NCBI RefSeq assembly: GCF_000956505.1
Contig: NZ_JYIX01000033.1
Coordinates: 1 to 64,000 of the forward strand
DNA from: Microbacterium azadirachtae
Lineage (GTDB): Bacteria; Actinomycetota; Actinomycetes; Actinomycetales; Microbacteriaceae
Direction: 5' to 3'
DNA length: 64,000 bases
The notes under the pieces are model-generated. The model saw only the letters and a list, made by a program, of their open reading frames with translations. It did not search any database and was not told the DNA's origin. The translations under genes and the position numbers were made by a program. Positions 1 to 9,324 of the stretch are shown here, piece after piece; the first letter of the stretch is position 1; the number at the start of each line of letters is the position of its first letter.

Positions 1-252
1 GCCCCGCCCACGCCCGCCGCCCCTGCAGCCCCGCGGCCGCCGAGTCAGCACACGCTCGCCCTGATGATCTGGATCGCCGTGACCCCGACCCTCCTGGCGA
101 TCAACCTGCTGCTGGGTCCGCTGATGGCGGGAATCCCTGTGGCCCCCCGCACGGTCATCACGGTGACGATCGCCGTGCCCATCGTGATCTACGGGATCAT
201 GCCGTTGCTGCACAAGCTCCGCCGCCGCTGGGCGATGTCCCACCGATCCTAG
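1..252 (+). CDS. C-terminal end of a small membrane protein (5' part outside the window)
   Basis: The frame is open from the first base and stops at 250-252. The visible part is a Pro/Ala-rich linker, then two hydrophobic segments (starting MIWIAVTPTLLAINLLLGP, and a second around PRTVITVTIAVPIVIYGIMP), and a basic tail with KLRRRW. The pattern of a first helix ending in LLGPL, a short loop, an RT motif, a second helix and MP..H.L resembles, from memory, the membrane tail of actinobacterial antibiotic-biosynthesis-monooxygenase-like proteins. That assignment is inference because the catalytic part is not in the window. An ATG at 64 could start a free-standing 62-aa protein, but the coding-like sequence upstream argues for a longer gene. 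Confidence 0.5.
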   Translation, partial: APPTPAAPAAPRPPSQHTLALMIWIAVTPTLLAINLLLGPLMAGIPVAPRTVITVTIAVPIVIYGIMPLLHKLRRRWAMSHRS

Positions 253-258
253 GCTGCG

Positions 259-272
259 ACCGCCCGGGCGGT
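259..272. terminator. possible terminator between convergent genes
   Basis: ACCGCCCGGGCGGT is a perfect 14-bp palindrome just after the stop of the first gene and before the 3' end of the facing emfourin gene. It has no loop and no T-tract, so termination is a guess from its position. Confidence 0.25.
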
Positions 273-320
273 GCGCTCGATGCGCGCGCGCCCTCCTCGG
301 GCGGGCTCACGGGCAGACGA

Positions 321-677
321 TCAGATGCGGGTCGTGCCCGCGTCCGCCTCCTGCACGGCGTCCACGAGGGCGCGCCAGGGCCCGAGCAGGTGCTCCTCCG
401 GGATCACCTGCTCGTGGCGCTCCCGGCGGATCCGCACCTCGATCCGCCACGAGTAGCGATCCGCCCCGGTGTCGCGGGGGACCTTCTCGTCCCAGGGGCA
501 CTGCTCGACGAGGACGATCCAGTGCGCGGCCTCGCCCCCGGACGGCTGCACGCTCCATCGCCGGGTCATCCCGGCGATGCCGCCGCTGCGCGCGACGCGG
601 ATCGCGACGCCGTCGTCCCCGCCGGCGCCGGAGTCGACGGGGATCCCGACGGGCGGATCAGCCGACGGCTCGCTCAT
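321..677 (-). CDS. emfourin-type protealysin inhibitor
   Basis: A 118-aa protein without a signal peptide. After a Gly/Asp-rich N-terminus it shows the emfourin pattern: a strand with IRVARSGGIAGM, then RRWSVQP, a central WIVLVEQ strand, and an amphipathic C-terminus around WRALVDAVQEA. Emfourins are small proteins encoded beside protealysin-like M4 proteases that inhibit them. The start codon lies inside the end of the protease gene (20-bp overlap), so the two are co-transcribed and probably translationally coupled. This fixes protease and inhibitor in one transcript with the inhibitor second. The family call rests on the neighbour and the RSGGIAGM-type motif. Confidence 0.75.
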   Translation of the reverse strand: MSEPSADPPVGIPVDSGAGGDDGVAIRVARSGGIAGMTRRWSVQPSGGEAAHWIVLVEQCPWDEKVPRDTGADRYSWRIEVRIRRERHEQVIPEEHLLGPWRALVDAVQEADAGTTRI

Positions 678-1767
678 CGCCCGTCGCCTTGATCACGCCG
701 ACCGACGCCCACGCGGTGCGCGCGGCGTCGCCCGTGGACGGGCTCACCGCATCCGCCTCGGCGATCGTCGCCTTCGCGAACTGCGCGAACGTCGCCGACG
801 CCGTCAGCCCGCCGGTCAGCGCGCGGTACCAGACGGATCCGGCCGTCTCCCACGCGTAGCCGCCGAGCTCGACCGCGAACAGCGCGAACGCGCGGTTCGG
901 GATGCCCGAGTTGAGGTGCACGCCGCCATTGTCGTCGGTGGTCTGCACGTAGCCGCTCATGTCGGCCGGCTGTGGATCCTTGCCTAGTTCGGGGTCGTCG
1001 TAGGCGGTGCCGGGATGCAGCATCGACCGCAGCGCCTTGCCGTGGACGGCGGGGGTGAAGATACCCGCGCCGATGAGCCACGTCGCCTGGTCGGCGGTCT
1101 GGCCGAGCAGGTGCTGCTCGGTGAGGGCGCCGAAGACGTCGGCGAGGGACTCGTTCAGCGCGCCGGGCTGCCCCTCGTACTCCAGACCCGCGGTGTGCTG
1201 GATGACGCCGTGCCCCAGCTCGTGGCCGATCACCGTGGTCGAACCGGTGAAGCCCTGGAAGACCTGGCCGTCGCCATCCCCGAACACCATGCGCTCGCCG
1301 TTCCAGAACGCGTTGTCGTATCCGGATCCGTAGTGCACCGTCGCGTCCAGCGACAGGCCCTTCCCGTCGATCGAGTTGCGCTGGAAGGCGTCGAGCAGCA
1401 TCTGGAACGTCGCGCCGAGCCCGTCGAACGCCTGGTTCACGGCGACGTCGGCGACGGTCGGCTCGTCCTCGGTGCGCACCACCGTGCCGGGGAGCGTCTC
1501 GGTGCCGTGCGCGTCGCTGATCGTGCGGTTCGGCGCCGCCTCGACCGTGGCCACGAGCGAGCCGTTCTCGTCGATCGACAGTCGCAGCTGCGCGCGGTGC
1601 TCCGCCGGCGCCGGAGCGATCAGGGTCTGCCGGGCCGCCTCGGCGGCCTGGGTGTAGCGCTCGGACTCGGCCAGCTTCGCCAGCAGATACGAGGGCACGA
1701 TGCCCTGATGGATCTGTGCCCGCCGCGCCGGCGTCCGCGGCCCCCCACGGCCTTCGTGAATCGTCAA
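658..1767 (-). CDS. protealysin-like M4 family zinc metallopeptidase
   Basis: A 369-aa protease read from a TTG start, chosen because GGAGGGG lies just upstream (about 1771-1777) and because sequence further upstream is Arg-rich and non-homologous. There is no signal peptide. A short propeptide contains IVPSYLLAKLAES, the P-x-x-x-L signature of the protealysin group. Zinc ligands are visible: HELGH at residues 182-186 and the third ligand Glu206 in LNESLADVFGAL, with exactly thermolysin spacing. The proton-donor histidine region reads DNGGVHLNSGIPN. Members of this group act inside the cell or leave without a Sec signal and are restrained by emfourin, which here overlaps the 3' end of the gene. 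Confidence 0.9.
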   Translation of the reverse strand: MTIHEGRGGPRTPARRAQIHQGIVPSYLLAKLAESERYTQAAEAARQTLIAPAPAEHRAQLRLSIDENGSLVATVEAAPNRTISDAHGTETLPGTVVRTEDEPTVADVAVNQAFDGLGATFQMLLDAFQRNSIDGKGLSLDATVHYGSGYDNAFWNGERMVFGDGDGQVFQGFTGSTTVIGHELGHGVIQHTAGLEYEGQPGALNESLADVFGALTEQHLLGQTADQATWLIGAGIFTPAVHGKALRSMLHPGTAYDDPELGKDPQPADMSGYVQTTDDNGGVHLNSGIPNRAFALFAVELGGYAWETAGSVWYRALTGGLTASATFAQFAKATIAEADAVSPSTGDAARTAWASVGVIKATGDERAVG

Positions 1768-1871
1768 GATGCCCCTCCGTTCCGCTCGCGTGTCTTCGAC
1801 GATACGCCGGGTGCCGGACATCGTCACGGGAGCGGCGAAGCGGCGGGAGGGTGATGCGGGGCGCCGTCCGG

Positions 1872-4400
1872 CTACAGCCGAGCCACCCCGGTCACGGCGA
1901 TGACGGCTTCTCCTGCGTCGTCTGAGGCATCCAGGTCGACCATCGCGGAGATCCGCCAGTCGTGGTCTCCTGCCGGGTCGTCGAGGATCTGCTGCACGGC
2001 CCATGCGCGAGCGGGACGCTCGTGATCCGGGCCGCCGGTCTCATCGAGGATGAGCAGCGCCGCGCTGCGCGCGTCGGGTCCGATGCGGATCTCGTCGTGC
2101 TCGGCGAAGTAGGCGTCGAGAGCCGCATCCCAGCCGTCGGCGCCGAACTCCGGATCCAGCTGGGCAAGGGCGTCCAGATCCTCCCGCGCGGCGAGCTGCA
2201 CGCGGCGGAACAGCTCGTTGCGCACCAGGATCCGGAAAGCGCGGACATTCGTCGTGAGCCGCTTCGGCGCGGGCGGCACCACCGGCTCGTCGGTGTGCGA
2301 GACGGGATGGCCCGAGATGAGCTCCTCCCACTCGTCCAGCAGCGAGGAGTCGACCTGACGGACGAGCTCGCCCAGCCATTCGATGAGGTCCCGCAGCTCT
2401 TCGCTCTTCAGGTGCTCCGGGATCGTCTGGGAGGCCGCCCGGTAGGCGTCCGAGAGGTAGCGCAGCACGACGCCCTCGGAGCGCGCGACCTTGTAGAGCG
2501 CGACATATTCCCCGAACGACATGGCCCGTTCGTACATGTCGCGCACGACCGATTTGGGGTGCAGTTCGAAGTCGCGGATCCATGGCTGCGCGGCGCTGAA
2601 CGTCTCGAACGCGGCGGAGAGCAGCTCCTCGAGCGGCTTCGGGTACGTGATCTCCTCGAGCGCTTCCATGCGCTCCTCGTACTCCATGCCCTCGCGCTTC
2701 ATCACCGCGACGGCCTCACCGCGGGTGACGAACTCCTGCTGGCTGAGGATGGCCCTTGGGTCGTCGAGGGTGGCCTCGACGATCGAGAGCATGTCGAGCG
2801 CGAACGTCGGATCCGCAGGGTCCAGAAGCTCGAACGCCGCAAGGGCGAAGGGGGAGAGCGGCTGGTTCAGCGCGAAGTTCGGCTGCAGATCGACCGTCAG
2901 GCGGACCGTGCCGTCGGGGCCGCGCTCGACGATCCCCGACTCCCGCAGCGTCCGGTAGATCCCGAGCGCCCGGATGGCGAGGATCCGCTGCGTGGCGCGG
3001 GACTCATGATTGTCGTATACCAGGGAGCGCATATTCGCGAAGACGTCGCCGCCGCGCCCGATCACGTTGAGCATCATCGCGCTCGTGATCTGCATGTGCG
3101 AGGTCAGGGTCTCGGGCTCCGCGGCGATGAGCTTCTGGAACGACGGCTCCCCCCACGACACGAAGCCGTCCGGCGCCTTCTTGCGGATGATCTTGCGCTT
3201 CTTCTTCGGGTCGTCGCCCGCCTTGCGGATCGCGGCGATGTTCTCGCTCTCGTGCTCCGGCGCCTGCGCCACGACCGTGCCGGCCGTGTCGAAGCCGGCC
3301 CGGCCCGCGCGCCCGGCGATCTGGTGGAACTCGCGGGCGTTGAGCTGGCGCATCCTGGTGCCGTCGAACTTCGTGAGCGCCGCGAGCAGCACCGTCCTGA
3401 TGGGCACGTTGATGCCGACGCCGAGGGTGTCGGTGCCGCAGATCACCCGCAGGAGCCCTCGCTGCGCGAGTTGCTCGACGAGGCGGCGGTACTTCGGCAG
3501 CATGCCGGCGTGGTGCACGCCGATGCCGAGCCGCAGCAGGCGGGCGAGGGTCTTGCCGAACGAGGTGGTGAAGCGGAAGCCGCCGATGAGCTCGGCGATC
3601 TCGTCGCGCTGTTCGCGGGTGGCGACCTTCGCGCTCGCCAGGGCCTGGGCGCGCTCCATGGCGGCGGCCTGGGAGAAGTGCACGATGTAGACCGGCGCCT
3701 GGCCGGTGTGCAGCAGGTCCTCGATCGTCTCGTGGATCGGGGTGGTCTCGTAGAAGAAGTGCAGCGGCACGGGCCGCTCAACGCCGGTGACGACGGCGGT
3801 CTCGCGGCCGGTGCGGCGGGTGAGGTCCGCGGCGAGCTCGGTCACGTCGCCGAGTGTGGCCGACATGAGGATGAACTGCGCCTGCGGCAGGGTGAGCAGC
3901 GGCACCTGCCAGGCCCAGCCGCGATCCGGGTCGCCGTAGAAGTGGAACTCGTCCATGACGACCTGGCCGACCTCGGCATCCGGGCCCTCGCGCAGGGCCA
4001 GGTTCGCGAGGATCTCGGCCGTGCAGCACACGATCGGGGCGTCGGCGTTGACGGCGGAGTCGCCGGTGACCATGCCGACGTTCTCGGCGCCGAAGACCTC
4101 GACCAGGCTGAAGAACTTCTCGCTGACGAGGGCTTTGATCGGGGCGGTGTAGTACGTGCGGCGCCCGTCCGCGAGGGCCGCGAAGTGGGCGGCGACCGCG
4201 ACGAGCGACTTGCCGGTGCCGGTCGGGGTGCTGAGGATCAGATTCTGCCCCGAAACGATCTCGATGACGGCCTCGTCCTGCGCCGGGTAGAGCGAGATCC
4301 CCGTCGATTCGGCCCATTCCACGAAGGCCAGGTAGACGGCATCCGGATCCGGATCCCCCTCGGCGGGGCGGACGACGGACGGATCGAGGCGCAGAGACAT
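1872..4400 (-). CDS. Ski2-like DEAD/DEAH-box RNA helicase with DUF3516
   Basis: An 842-aa superfamily 2 helicase. The ATPase core is at the N-terminus: Walker A TPTGTGKS near residue 60, motif II as DEFH at residues 150-153, motif III as SAT, and motif VI QIAGRAGRAGFD near residue 350. The C-terminal half is the DUF3516 region seen in actinobacterial Ski2/Mtr4-like proteins, with helical repeats rich in Glu and Arg. Its substrate is presumed to be structured RNA; no specific role can be read from the neighbours. The ATG giving MSLRLDP was preferred to one 12 codons upstream because the upstream residues look unrelated. The gene stands alone, 104 bp upstream of the protease gene. Confidence 0.88.
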   Translation of the reverse strand: MSLRLDPSVVRPAEGDPDPDAVYLAFVEWAESTGISLYPAQDEAVIEIVSGQNLILSTPTGTGKSLVAVAAHFAALADGRRTYYTAPIKALVSEKFFSLVEVFGAENVGMVTGDSAVNADAPIVCCTAEILANLALREGPDAEVGQVVMDEFHFYGDPDRGWAWQVPLLTLPQAQFILMSATLGDVTELAADLTRRTGRETAVVTGVERPVPLHFFYETTPIHETIEDLLHTGQAPVYIVHFSQAAAMERAQALASAKVATREQRDEIAELIGGFRFTTSFGKTLARLLRLGIGVHHAGMLPKYRRLVEQLAQRGLLRVICGTDTLGVGINVPIRTVLLAALTKFDGTRMRQLNAREFHQIAGRAGRAGFDTAGTVVAQAPEHESENIAAIRKAGDDPKKKRKIIRKKAPDGFVSWGEPSFQKLIAAEPETLTSHMQITSAMMLNVIGRGGDVFANMRSLVYDNHESRATQRILAIRALGIYRTLRESGIVERGPDGTVRLTVDLQPNFALNQPLSPFALAAFELLDPADPTFALDMLSIVEATLDDPRAILSQQEFVTRGEAVAVMKREGMEYEERMEALEEITYPKPLEELLSAAFETFSAAQPWIRDFELHPKSVVRDMYERAMSFGEYVALYKVARSEGVVLRYLSDAYRAASQTIPEHLKSEELRDLIEWLGELVRQVDSSLLDEWEELISGHPVSHTDEPVVPPAPKRLTTNVRAFRILVRNELFRRVQLAAREDLDALAQLDPEFGADGWDAALDAYFAEHDEIRIGPDARSAALLILDETGGPDHERPARAWAVQQILDDPAGDHDWRISAMVDLDASDDAGEAVIAVTGVARL

Positions 4401-4452
4401 GATGCATCGATCATCCCACCCCGTGCACCCCCGCACCGGGCGTCCCTCTTCA

Positions 4453-4527
4453 CCCGCGAGACTGCAACTCCGCGACGAGACTGCGCTCTATAGGCGCAGT
4501 CTCGTCGCCCAAATGGAGTCTCGCGGT
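4453..4527. repeat. nested-palindrome extragenic repeat, family A copy 1
   Basis: A 75-bp element built of nested inverted repeats. The outer arms are CCGCGAGACT and AGTCTCGCGG; the inner arms are CGACGAGACTGCGC and GCGCAGTCTCGTCG around TCTATAG. A second, clearly related copy is at 9153-9226. It sits just 3' of the purine nucleoside phosphorylase gene, so it could fold as a terminator. The second copy is not 3' of a gene, which suggests a dispersed element rather than a dedicated terminator. Confidence 0.8.
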
Positions 4528-4536
4528 CAGAAGGGG

Positions 4537-5250
4537 TCAGGCCGTCGTCGCGGCCTCGAGAGCGATGCGGACCATGTCGCCGAAGCTCTGCTCGCGCTCG
4601 AGGGCCGTGGTCTCCTCGTGCGTGACCAGGTGGTCGGACACGGTGCAGATGCTCAGGGCGCGGCGGTCGTAGTACGCGGCGAGCGTGTAGAGACCGCTGG
4701 TCTCCATCTCGACGGCGAGCGCGCCGTGCCGCACCAGCGGTTCGGTCAGCTCGGGGCGGGTGCTGTAGAACTGGTCGCTCGAGAAGAGCAGGCCGACGTG
4801 CACGGCATGGTCGAGATCCATCCGCTCGCTCGCCTCGACGGCGCGGCGGAGGAGTCCGAAGTCTGCCACGGGCGCGTAGTCCTGGCCGTGGAAGCGGACC
4901 CGGTTGATCCCGGAGTCGGTGCATGCGCCGTTCGCGATGATGATGTCGCGCATGCCGACCTTCTCCGTGAGCGCGCCGCAGGAGCCGACCCGCACGATCG
5001 TCTGCACGTCGTACTCCTGGAACAGCTCGTTCGCATAGATCGACATCGAGGGCTGTCCCATTCCTGATCCCTGCACCGAGACCCGGTGGCCCTGCCAGGT
5101 GCCGGTGAAGCCGAGCATGCCACGCACCTCGGAATAGCACTCGGCGTCGTCGAGGAAGGTCTCCGCGATCCACCTCGCACGCAGCGGATCCCCGGGGAAC
5201 AGGACGACGGGGGCGATCTGACCGGGCGCGGCGGCGATGTGCGTGCTCAT
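4537..5250 (-). CDS. deoD: purine nucleoside phosphorylase, DeoD type
   Basis: A 237-aa hexameric-type PNP that cleaves purine (deoxy)nucleosides with phosphate to base and (deoxy)ribose-1-phosphate in nucleotide salvage. Hallmarks are the N-terminal phosphate-binding [16 protein letters not shown], the QGSGMGQPS stretch, RVGSCGAL, the purine/ribose site [12 protein letters not shown], and SDHL near the C-terminus carrying the catalytic Asp. The length is normal for the family. The start is supported by a -10-like TACCCT six bases before the ATG and no Shine-Dalgarno, i.e. a leaderless mRNA. It is monocistronic, with repeat family A just after its stop. Confidence 0.95.
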   Translation of the reverse strand: MSTHIAAAPGQIAPVVLFPGDPLRARWIAETFLDDAECYSEVRGMLGFTGTWQGHRVSVQGSGMGQPSMSIYANELFQEYDVQTIVRVGSCGALTEKVGMRDIIIANGACTDSGINRVRFHGQDYAPVADFGLLRRAVEASERMDLDHAVHVGLLFSSDQFYSTRPELTEPLVRHGALAVEMETSGLYTLAAYYDRRALSICTVSDHLVTHEETTALEREQSFGDMVRIALEAATTA

Positions 5251-5256
5251 GCGATC

Positions 5257-5262
5257 AGGGTA
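5257..5262 (-). promoter_or_regulatory. -10 element of leaderless deoD transcript
   Basis: Read on the minus strand this is TACCCT (TANNNT), followed by six bases (GATCGC) and the deoD ATG. Spacing of this kind places the transcription start on the A of the start codon. Confidence 0.5.
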
Positions 5263-5372
5263 TTCGGGCGGATCCCTCGGGGGCGAGGCGCGCGCAGATG
5301 CGCGCGGTCGGAAGCACGGAGCGCGAGGATGCTGTCGCGAAGGACGCCGTCCCTCCGCACGCGACGGGGCAC

Positions 5373-6035
5373 TCAGCCCTGGCGGCTCACCATCTCCGCG
5401 ATCCACAGCGGCGCGAAGGGCGAGGTGCAGTTCGGCGGCGTGGGGTAGTCGGCGAGCACCTGCAGCCGCTCGCCGATCGCGATCGCGCGGTCGCGCTCCG
5501 CGGGATGGTGGATGCCGATCGTGGCGAGCGTCTCGTTCATCGCCCACTGCTCGCGCGCCGGGGCGCCGGCGAGCTCGCGTTCGATCCGGTCCAGGAGCGC
5601 ATCGAGGTCGAGCCCCTCCGGACTCTTCGCGACCCGGGCGGAGGTGAGCGACCAGGCCGCGGCGCGCGCGTCGGCGCCGGCATCGTCCAGCCAGCGCACG
5701 CGGAGCTCTTCCGCGAGTGGCGACTTCTTCACGATGTACGCGACGAGCCAGTCGTGCGCCTTGGCGCTCAGGGTCTCCCGCACCATGCGGTCGAGGGCGC
5801 TCGCGTCGAGGGCGCGAGGCTTCATCACCAGGATCCCGAGGAGCTGTCCCGCCACGTCGCCGGATGCCCACAGTTCTCCGGCGAGCTCCGGATCCGTGCC
5901 GATCCGCTTCGCGAGCGCACGCATCCGGGACAGGTTCACCCCGTGGGCATCGCCGTGCCGCTCGTTGACGGCGCGCGCCTTCGGATCCTCCAGGGCGGCC
6001 AGATCGGCGAGGGCTTCGGCGAGGGGCGTGGACAT
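5373..6035 (-). CDS. DNA alkylation repair protein (AlkD-like)
   Basis: A 220-aa all-helical protein of the AlkC/AlkD-type HEAT-like repeat family, which excises alkylated bases from DNA. The diagnostic central stretch is [16 protein letters not shown] with the WLVAYIV helix, followed by [23 protein letters not shown] and [12 protein letters not shown]. These correspond to repeats that line the DNA-binding groove. Asp and Trp in the DW pair are good candidates for catalytic residues, but this is by family analogy. The gene is separated from deoD by 122 bp containing nothing recognisable and appears leaderless, with TAGGCT six bases before the ATG. Confidence 0.82.
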   Translation of the reverse strand: MSTPLAEALADLAALEDPKARAVNERHGDAHGVNLSRMRALAKRIGTDPELAGELWASGDVAGQLLGILVMKPRALDASALDRMVRETLSAKAHDWLVAYIVKKSPLAEELRVRWLDDAGADARAAAWSLTSARVAKSPEGLDLDALLDRIERELAGAPAREQWAMNETLATIGIHHPAERDRAIAIGERLQVLADYPTPPNCTSPFAPLWIAEMVSRQG

Positions 6036-6041
6036 GGGGAC

Positions 6042-6047
6042 AGCCTA
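6042..6047 (-). promoter_or_regulatory. -10 element of leaderless AlkD-like gene
   Basis: Minus-strand TAGGCT followed by GTCCCC and the ATG; no Shine-Dalgarno is present. Confidence 0.5.
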
Positions 6048-6120
6048 GATCGCGGGTGCGCGGGGCGCCCGGGATGCGACAATGGTGACGCAAACATCGT
6101 GCCGCGCCCCGAGGAGAGCC

Positions 6121-7887
6121 ATGACCGAGTCCCCGCGCGCCGCGCTCACCTACGAGGACGGGGCGCTGCGGCGCCACGGCCGTCCGTTCCGGATGCTCTC
6201 CGGCGCGGTGCACTACTTCCGCATCCACCCCGATCAGTGGGAGGACCGGCTGCGCCGCCTTGCCGCGATGGGGGCGAACACGGTTGACACCTACATCCCG
6301 TGGAACTTCCACGAGCGGGTCGAGGGCGAGAGCGACTTCGACGGCTGGCGCGACGCCGAGCGGTTCATCCGGCTCGCGGGCGAGATCGGGCTCGACGTGT
6401 TCGTGCGTCCCAGCCCCTACATCTGCGCGGAGTGGTCGAACGGCGGCATCCCGTTCTGGCTGAGTGGCCGCACCCGTTCCCTCCGCACGAGCGACCCCGC
6501 CTTCCTCGCCGCGGTCGACGCCTGGTACGACGAGCTGATCCCCCGGCTCGCCGCGCTGCAGGCGGCCCACGGCGGCCCGATCACGGCACTGCAGATCGAG
6601 AACGAATACGGATCCTTCGGCAGCGACCAGGACTACCTCGTGCACTTGCGCGACGGGTTGCGCGCGCGGGGGATCGTGGAGCTGCTCACGACGGCCGACG
6701 GGACCACCGCCGACATGGTGCGCAATGGCAGCGTCGAGGGCGCGATGGGGTCGTTCACGTTCGGCACCGGCGTCGCCGAGGCGCAGCGCCTGCACGTACC
6801 GGACCAGGCGTTGCTGTGCGCGGAGCTGTGGGGCGGCTGGTTCGACCACTGGGGCGAGCACCACCACGTGCGCTCGGCCGCGAGCATGATCGGCACGGTC
6901 GAGGAGCTGCTGGACGCGGGCGGATCCGTGAGCCTCTACATGGCGCACGGCGGCACGAACTTCGGGCTCTGGGCGGGGGCGAACCACGACGGCGTGCTGC
7001 AGCCGACCGTCACGAGCTACGACTCGGATGCGCCGATCGGGGAGGACGGATCCCTGAACGACAAGTTCCACGCGCTGCGCGCGGCCTTCGCCCCATTCCA
7101 CGACGGCGACCTCCCGCCGGTGCCGGACGCCCCGCGTCGGCAGGCGGCCGCGTCCGCACCACTGGTGCCCGTGGCGTCGCTGTTCGACGTCGCGCGCGCG
7201 GAGCCCGCGGGCGCCACGGCCCCGATGCCGCTCACGTTCGAGGAGCTCGGCGCCGAGGACGGGCTGGTCGCGTACGAGTCCGAGATCACCTACGAACCCG
7301 GGGCGGCGCTGACGGTCGACGTGCTGCACGACCGCGCGATCGCCTATCTCGACGGCGTGCGCCTCGGCGTGCTCGAGCGCGACGGGGTGCGGTCGCTCGA
7401 CCTTCCCGCCACGGGTGGATCCGGACTGCTCACGCTCGTCGTGGAGAGCCAGGGGCGCGTCAACTACGGGCCGCACACCGGCGAGGGCAAGGGCATCATG
7501 GCGGGCGTGCGGATCGGGCGTCGGTTCGCGCACGGCTGGACCCACCGGGTCCTCCCGCAGGACGTTCCGGCTCCGGCTGCGGCTGCGGCTGATCCGGCCG
7601 GCGCTGGGCCGGTCGACGGCCTCGCCCTGGCGGTGTTCGACGTCGCGGATCCCGCCGATGCCTGGCTCGCGTTCCCCGGCGGCGCGAACGGCATGGTGTG
7701 GCTGAACGGATTCCTGCTCGGCCGCTATCGCGCGGTCGGCCCGCAGGTCACGCTGTACGCCCCGGCGCCGCTCTGGCGCAACGGTCGCAACGAGATCCGC
7801 GTGCTCGAGACGGACGTGCTCGGATCCGTCGTCGAGATCCGCGGGGAACCCGACTTCGGCCCTGTGGAGGAGTTCATCGGGGCCTGA
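6121..7887 (+). CDS. GH35 beta-galactosidase
   Basis: A 588-aa glycoside hydrolase that removes terminal beta-D-galactose. The N-terminal TIM barrel starts right away ([16 protein letters not shown]). The GH35 acid/base is Glu162 in QIENEYGSF, and the nucleophile is Glu235 in [30 protein letters not shown] is also family-typical. The C-terminal 240 residues form beta-sandwich domains ([29 protein letters not shown]). There is no signal peptide, so the enzyme is cytoplasmic. The ATG was chosen over an in-frame start 13 codons upstream because GAGGAG precedes it at the right distance. No transporter or regulator is adjacent, so its natural substrate is open. Confidence 0.93.
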   Translation: MTESPRAALTYEDGALRRHGRPFRMLSGAVHYFRIHPDQWEDRLRRLAAMGANTVDTYIPWNFHERVEGESDFDGWRDAERFIRLAGEIGLDVFVRPSPYICAEWSNGGIPFWLSGRTRSLRTSDPAFLAAVDAWYDELIPRLAALQAAHGGPITALQIENEYGSFGSDQDYLVHLRDGLRARGIVELLTTADGTTADMVRNGSVEGAMGSFTFGTGVAEAQRLHVPDQALLCAELWGGWFDHWGEHHHVRSAASMIGTVEELLDAGGSVSLYMAHGGTNFGLWAGANHDGVLQPTVTSYDSDAPIGEDGSLNDKFHALRAAFAPFHDGDLPPVPDAPRRQAAASAPLVPVASLFDVARAEPAGATAPMPLTFEELGAEDGLVAYESEITYEPGAALTVDVLHDRAIAYLDGVRLGVLERDGVRSLDLPATGGSGLLTLVVESQGRVNYGPHTGEGKGIMAGVRIGRRFAHGWTHRVLPQDVPAPAAAAADPAGAGPVDGLALAVFDVADPADAWLAFPGGANGMVWLNGFLLGRYRAVGPQVTLYAPAPLWRNGRNEIRVLETDVLGSVVEIRGEPDFGPVEEFIGA

Positions 7888-7907
7888 GGCGCGCTCATCG
7901 CACTCGT

Positions 7908-8026
7908 GGTCGTTGAGCGAGCCGCCGGCGAGACGCCCTTCGTCTCGTCGCTGCGCTCCTCGCTCAGGGACCGGTCTGTGGTCGGCCCCTGAGCGAGCGC
8001 AGCGAGACGAAGGGCGCTCAACGACC
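7908..8026. repeat. large inverted extragenic repeat, family B copy 1
   Basis: The ends are a perfect 12-bp inverted pair, GGTCGTTGAGCG and CGCTCAACGACC. Inside, CCCTTCGTCTCG and a Ser-like run of GCTGCGCTCCTCGCTCAGGG pair imperfectly with CCCTGAGCGAGCGCAGCG and AGACGAAGGG. A half-element with the same right arm is at 19928-19976 and a diverged relative at 43110-43157. It lies between the convergent GH35 and FUSC genes and could fold into a long hairpin. Confidence 0.75.
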
Positions 8027-8045
8027 CCGGTGCGGGACTCTCGCT

Positions 8046-9083
8046 TCAGTCCTCGTCGCGCAGCCCGGCGCGGATGCGACGCAGATCCTCCGTGAGGGAT
8101 CCGATCAGCACCCAATGGCGTGACGAGGGCGGGCGGATGTCCAGCGGCGACGTCAGCGCCGGGATCGCGGAGGTCAGCGCCTCGGGCTCCGGATCCACCT
8201 CGGCCAGCTGGACGGCGAGGCGGACGTCGTGGCCCGCGCGGTGCAGCTGCTCGGCGATCGGCGCGACGGACGGCTCGGCGGGGAGCGCGTCGTCGTACTG
8301 ATCGACGTAGGCGCGGGTCATGCCGATCACCTGCGTCACGATCGGTCCGAGGCGCTCCAGCAGCGCACGCGACGCGGCGAGCTCGGAACGGTGACGCGAG
8401 CCGCGCGGGTTCAGCGTGAGCGACTCTTCCCCGGCGGTCACCGAGGCGTCGGCGGCGTCCTTCATCGGGCGCAGCAGCCGTGCTTCGAGCATGAGCTCCT
8501 GCAGGCGTGCGGGGCTCTGCTCCACCGCGATCGCGTCGCCCAGGCGGTCGAGGGTCGCGGCGAGCTCCCCGCCGAGGAGCGTCAGGTCGCGCCGTGCCGG
8601 GGCGACCAGCACGGGCGGCACGACGGCGACGTTCACCACGAAGCCGATCGCCGCGCCGATCAGGGTCTCCAGGATCCGGTCCACCGCGTAGTCGGGGCTC
8701 GCGGAGCCGAGTGCGAGCACGAGCATCGCCGAGATCGCGACCTGGTTCGCGGTGCCAGGAGTGGCCTTGAACGACCAGGCGACGACCATCGCCACCACGA
8801 CCGCGAGCAGCACGACCCAGCTGAGCCCGCCGAGCGCGAGGCTCAGGAGTACGGCGATCACGACGCCGGCGATCACTCCGAAGCTGCGCTCCACGGCCTT
8901 CGCGAACGACTGGTTCACGCTCGGCTGCACCACGAGCAGCGCGGCGATCGCCGCGAACACGGGCAGGTGCCCCGGGACGAGCCAGCCCGCGACCAGCCAG
9001 GCCGCGATCGTGGCCGCCGCCGACTTCGCGACCTGCAGCAGCGGTGCGCGTCGGGCGGCACGGAGGGCGGCGAGCGGGCGCAT
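8046..9083 (-). CDS. FUSC family membrane protein (aromatic-acid exporter-like)
   Basis: A 345-aa inner-membrane protein. Roughly residues 15-165 form about six transmembrane helices with the FUSC signature [20 protein letters not shown] and the [12 protein letters not shown] region. The remaining C-terminal half is a cytoplasmic helical domain. FUSC proteins include exporters of aromatic acids and related compounds, but the substrate cannot be read here. The start giving MRPLAAL is supported by TACCGT six bases upstream (leaderless pattern). Upstream is repeat family A copy 2, then a divergent gene. Confidence 0.8.
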   Translation of the reverse strand: MRPLAALRAARRAPLLQVAKSAAATIAAWLVAGWLVPGHLPVFAAIAALLVVQPSVNQSFAKAVERSFGVIAGVVIAVLLSLALGGLSWVVLLAVVVAMVVAWSFKATPGTANQVAISAMLVLALGSASPDYAVDRILETLIGAAIGFVVNVAVVPPVLVAPARRDLTLLGGELAATLDRLGDAIAVEQSPARLQELMLEARLLRPMKDAADASVTAGEESLTLNPRGSRHRSELAASRALLERLGPIVTQVIGMTRAYVDQYDDALPAEPSVAPIAEQLHRAGHDVRLAVQLAEVDPEPEALTSAIPALTSPLDIRPPSSRHWVLIGSLTEDLRRIRAGLRDED

Positions 9084-9089
9084 GCTCCC

Positions 9090-9095
9090 ACGGTA
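9090..9095 (-). promoter_or_regulatory. -10 element of leaderless FUSC gene
   Basis: Minus-strand TACCGT, six bases (GGGAGC), then the ATG at 9083. Confidence 0.45.
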
Positions 9096-9152
9096 GTCCG
9101 GCCGCCTGTGCGCAGCGGAGCCGCGGCAAGTCCGGGCTCCCGCCCCTCCTTG

Positions 9153-9226
9153 ACCGCGAGACTCCATCTCCGCGACGAGACTGCGCTTCTGCGGCGCTGT
9201 CTCGTCGCCCAGTTGCAGTCTCGCTG
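9153..9226. repeat. nested-palindrome extragenic repeat, family A copy 2
   Basis: It aligns along its whole length with 4453-4527: CCGCGAGACT, then CGCGACGAGACTGCGC, a short variable loop, GTCTCGTCGCCCA and AGTCTCGC. Differences cluster in the loop and in positions that keep or only mildly weaken pairing. It lies between two divergent genes, so it is not a simple terminator. Confidence 0.8.
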
Positions 9227-9324
9227 ATCGGATCTGAGGTGCCTGGGGCGGAAGTTAAGGCATCTGACGGATGGGGGGAGGGGGCCTTAGCGACGAGCGT
9301 ATGAGTACCGGAGAAGGAGACATC

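Noticed and set aside
1962..4493. An 843-codon plus-strand open frame opposite the helicase
   Set aside because: No recognisable domain, biased composition, and the opposite strand carries a complete helicase with all motifs.
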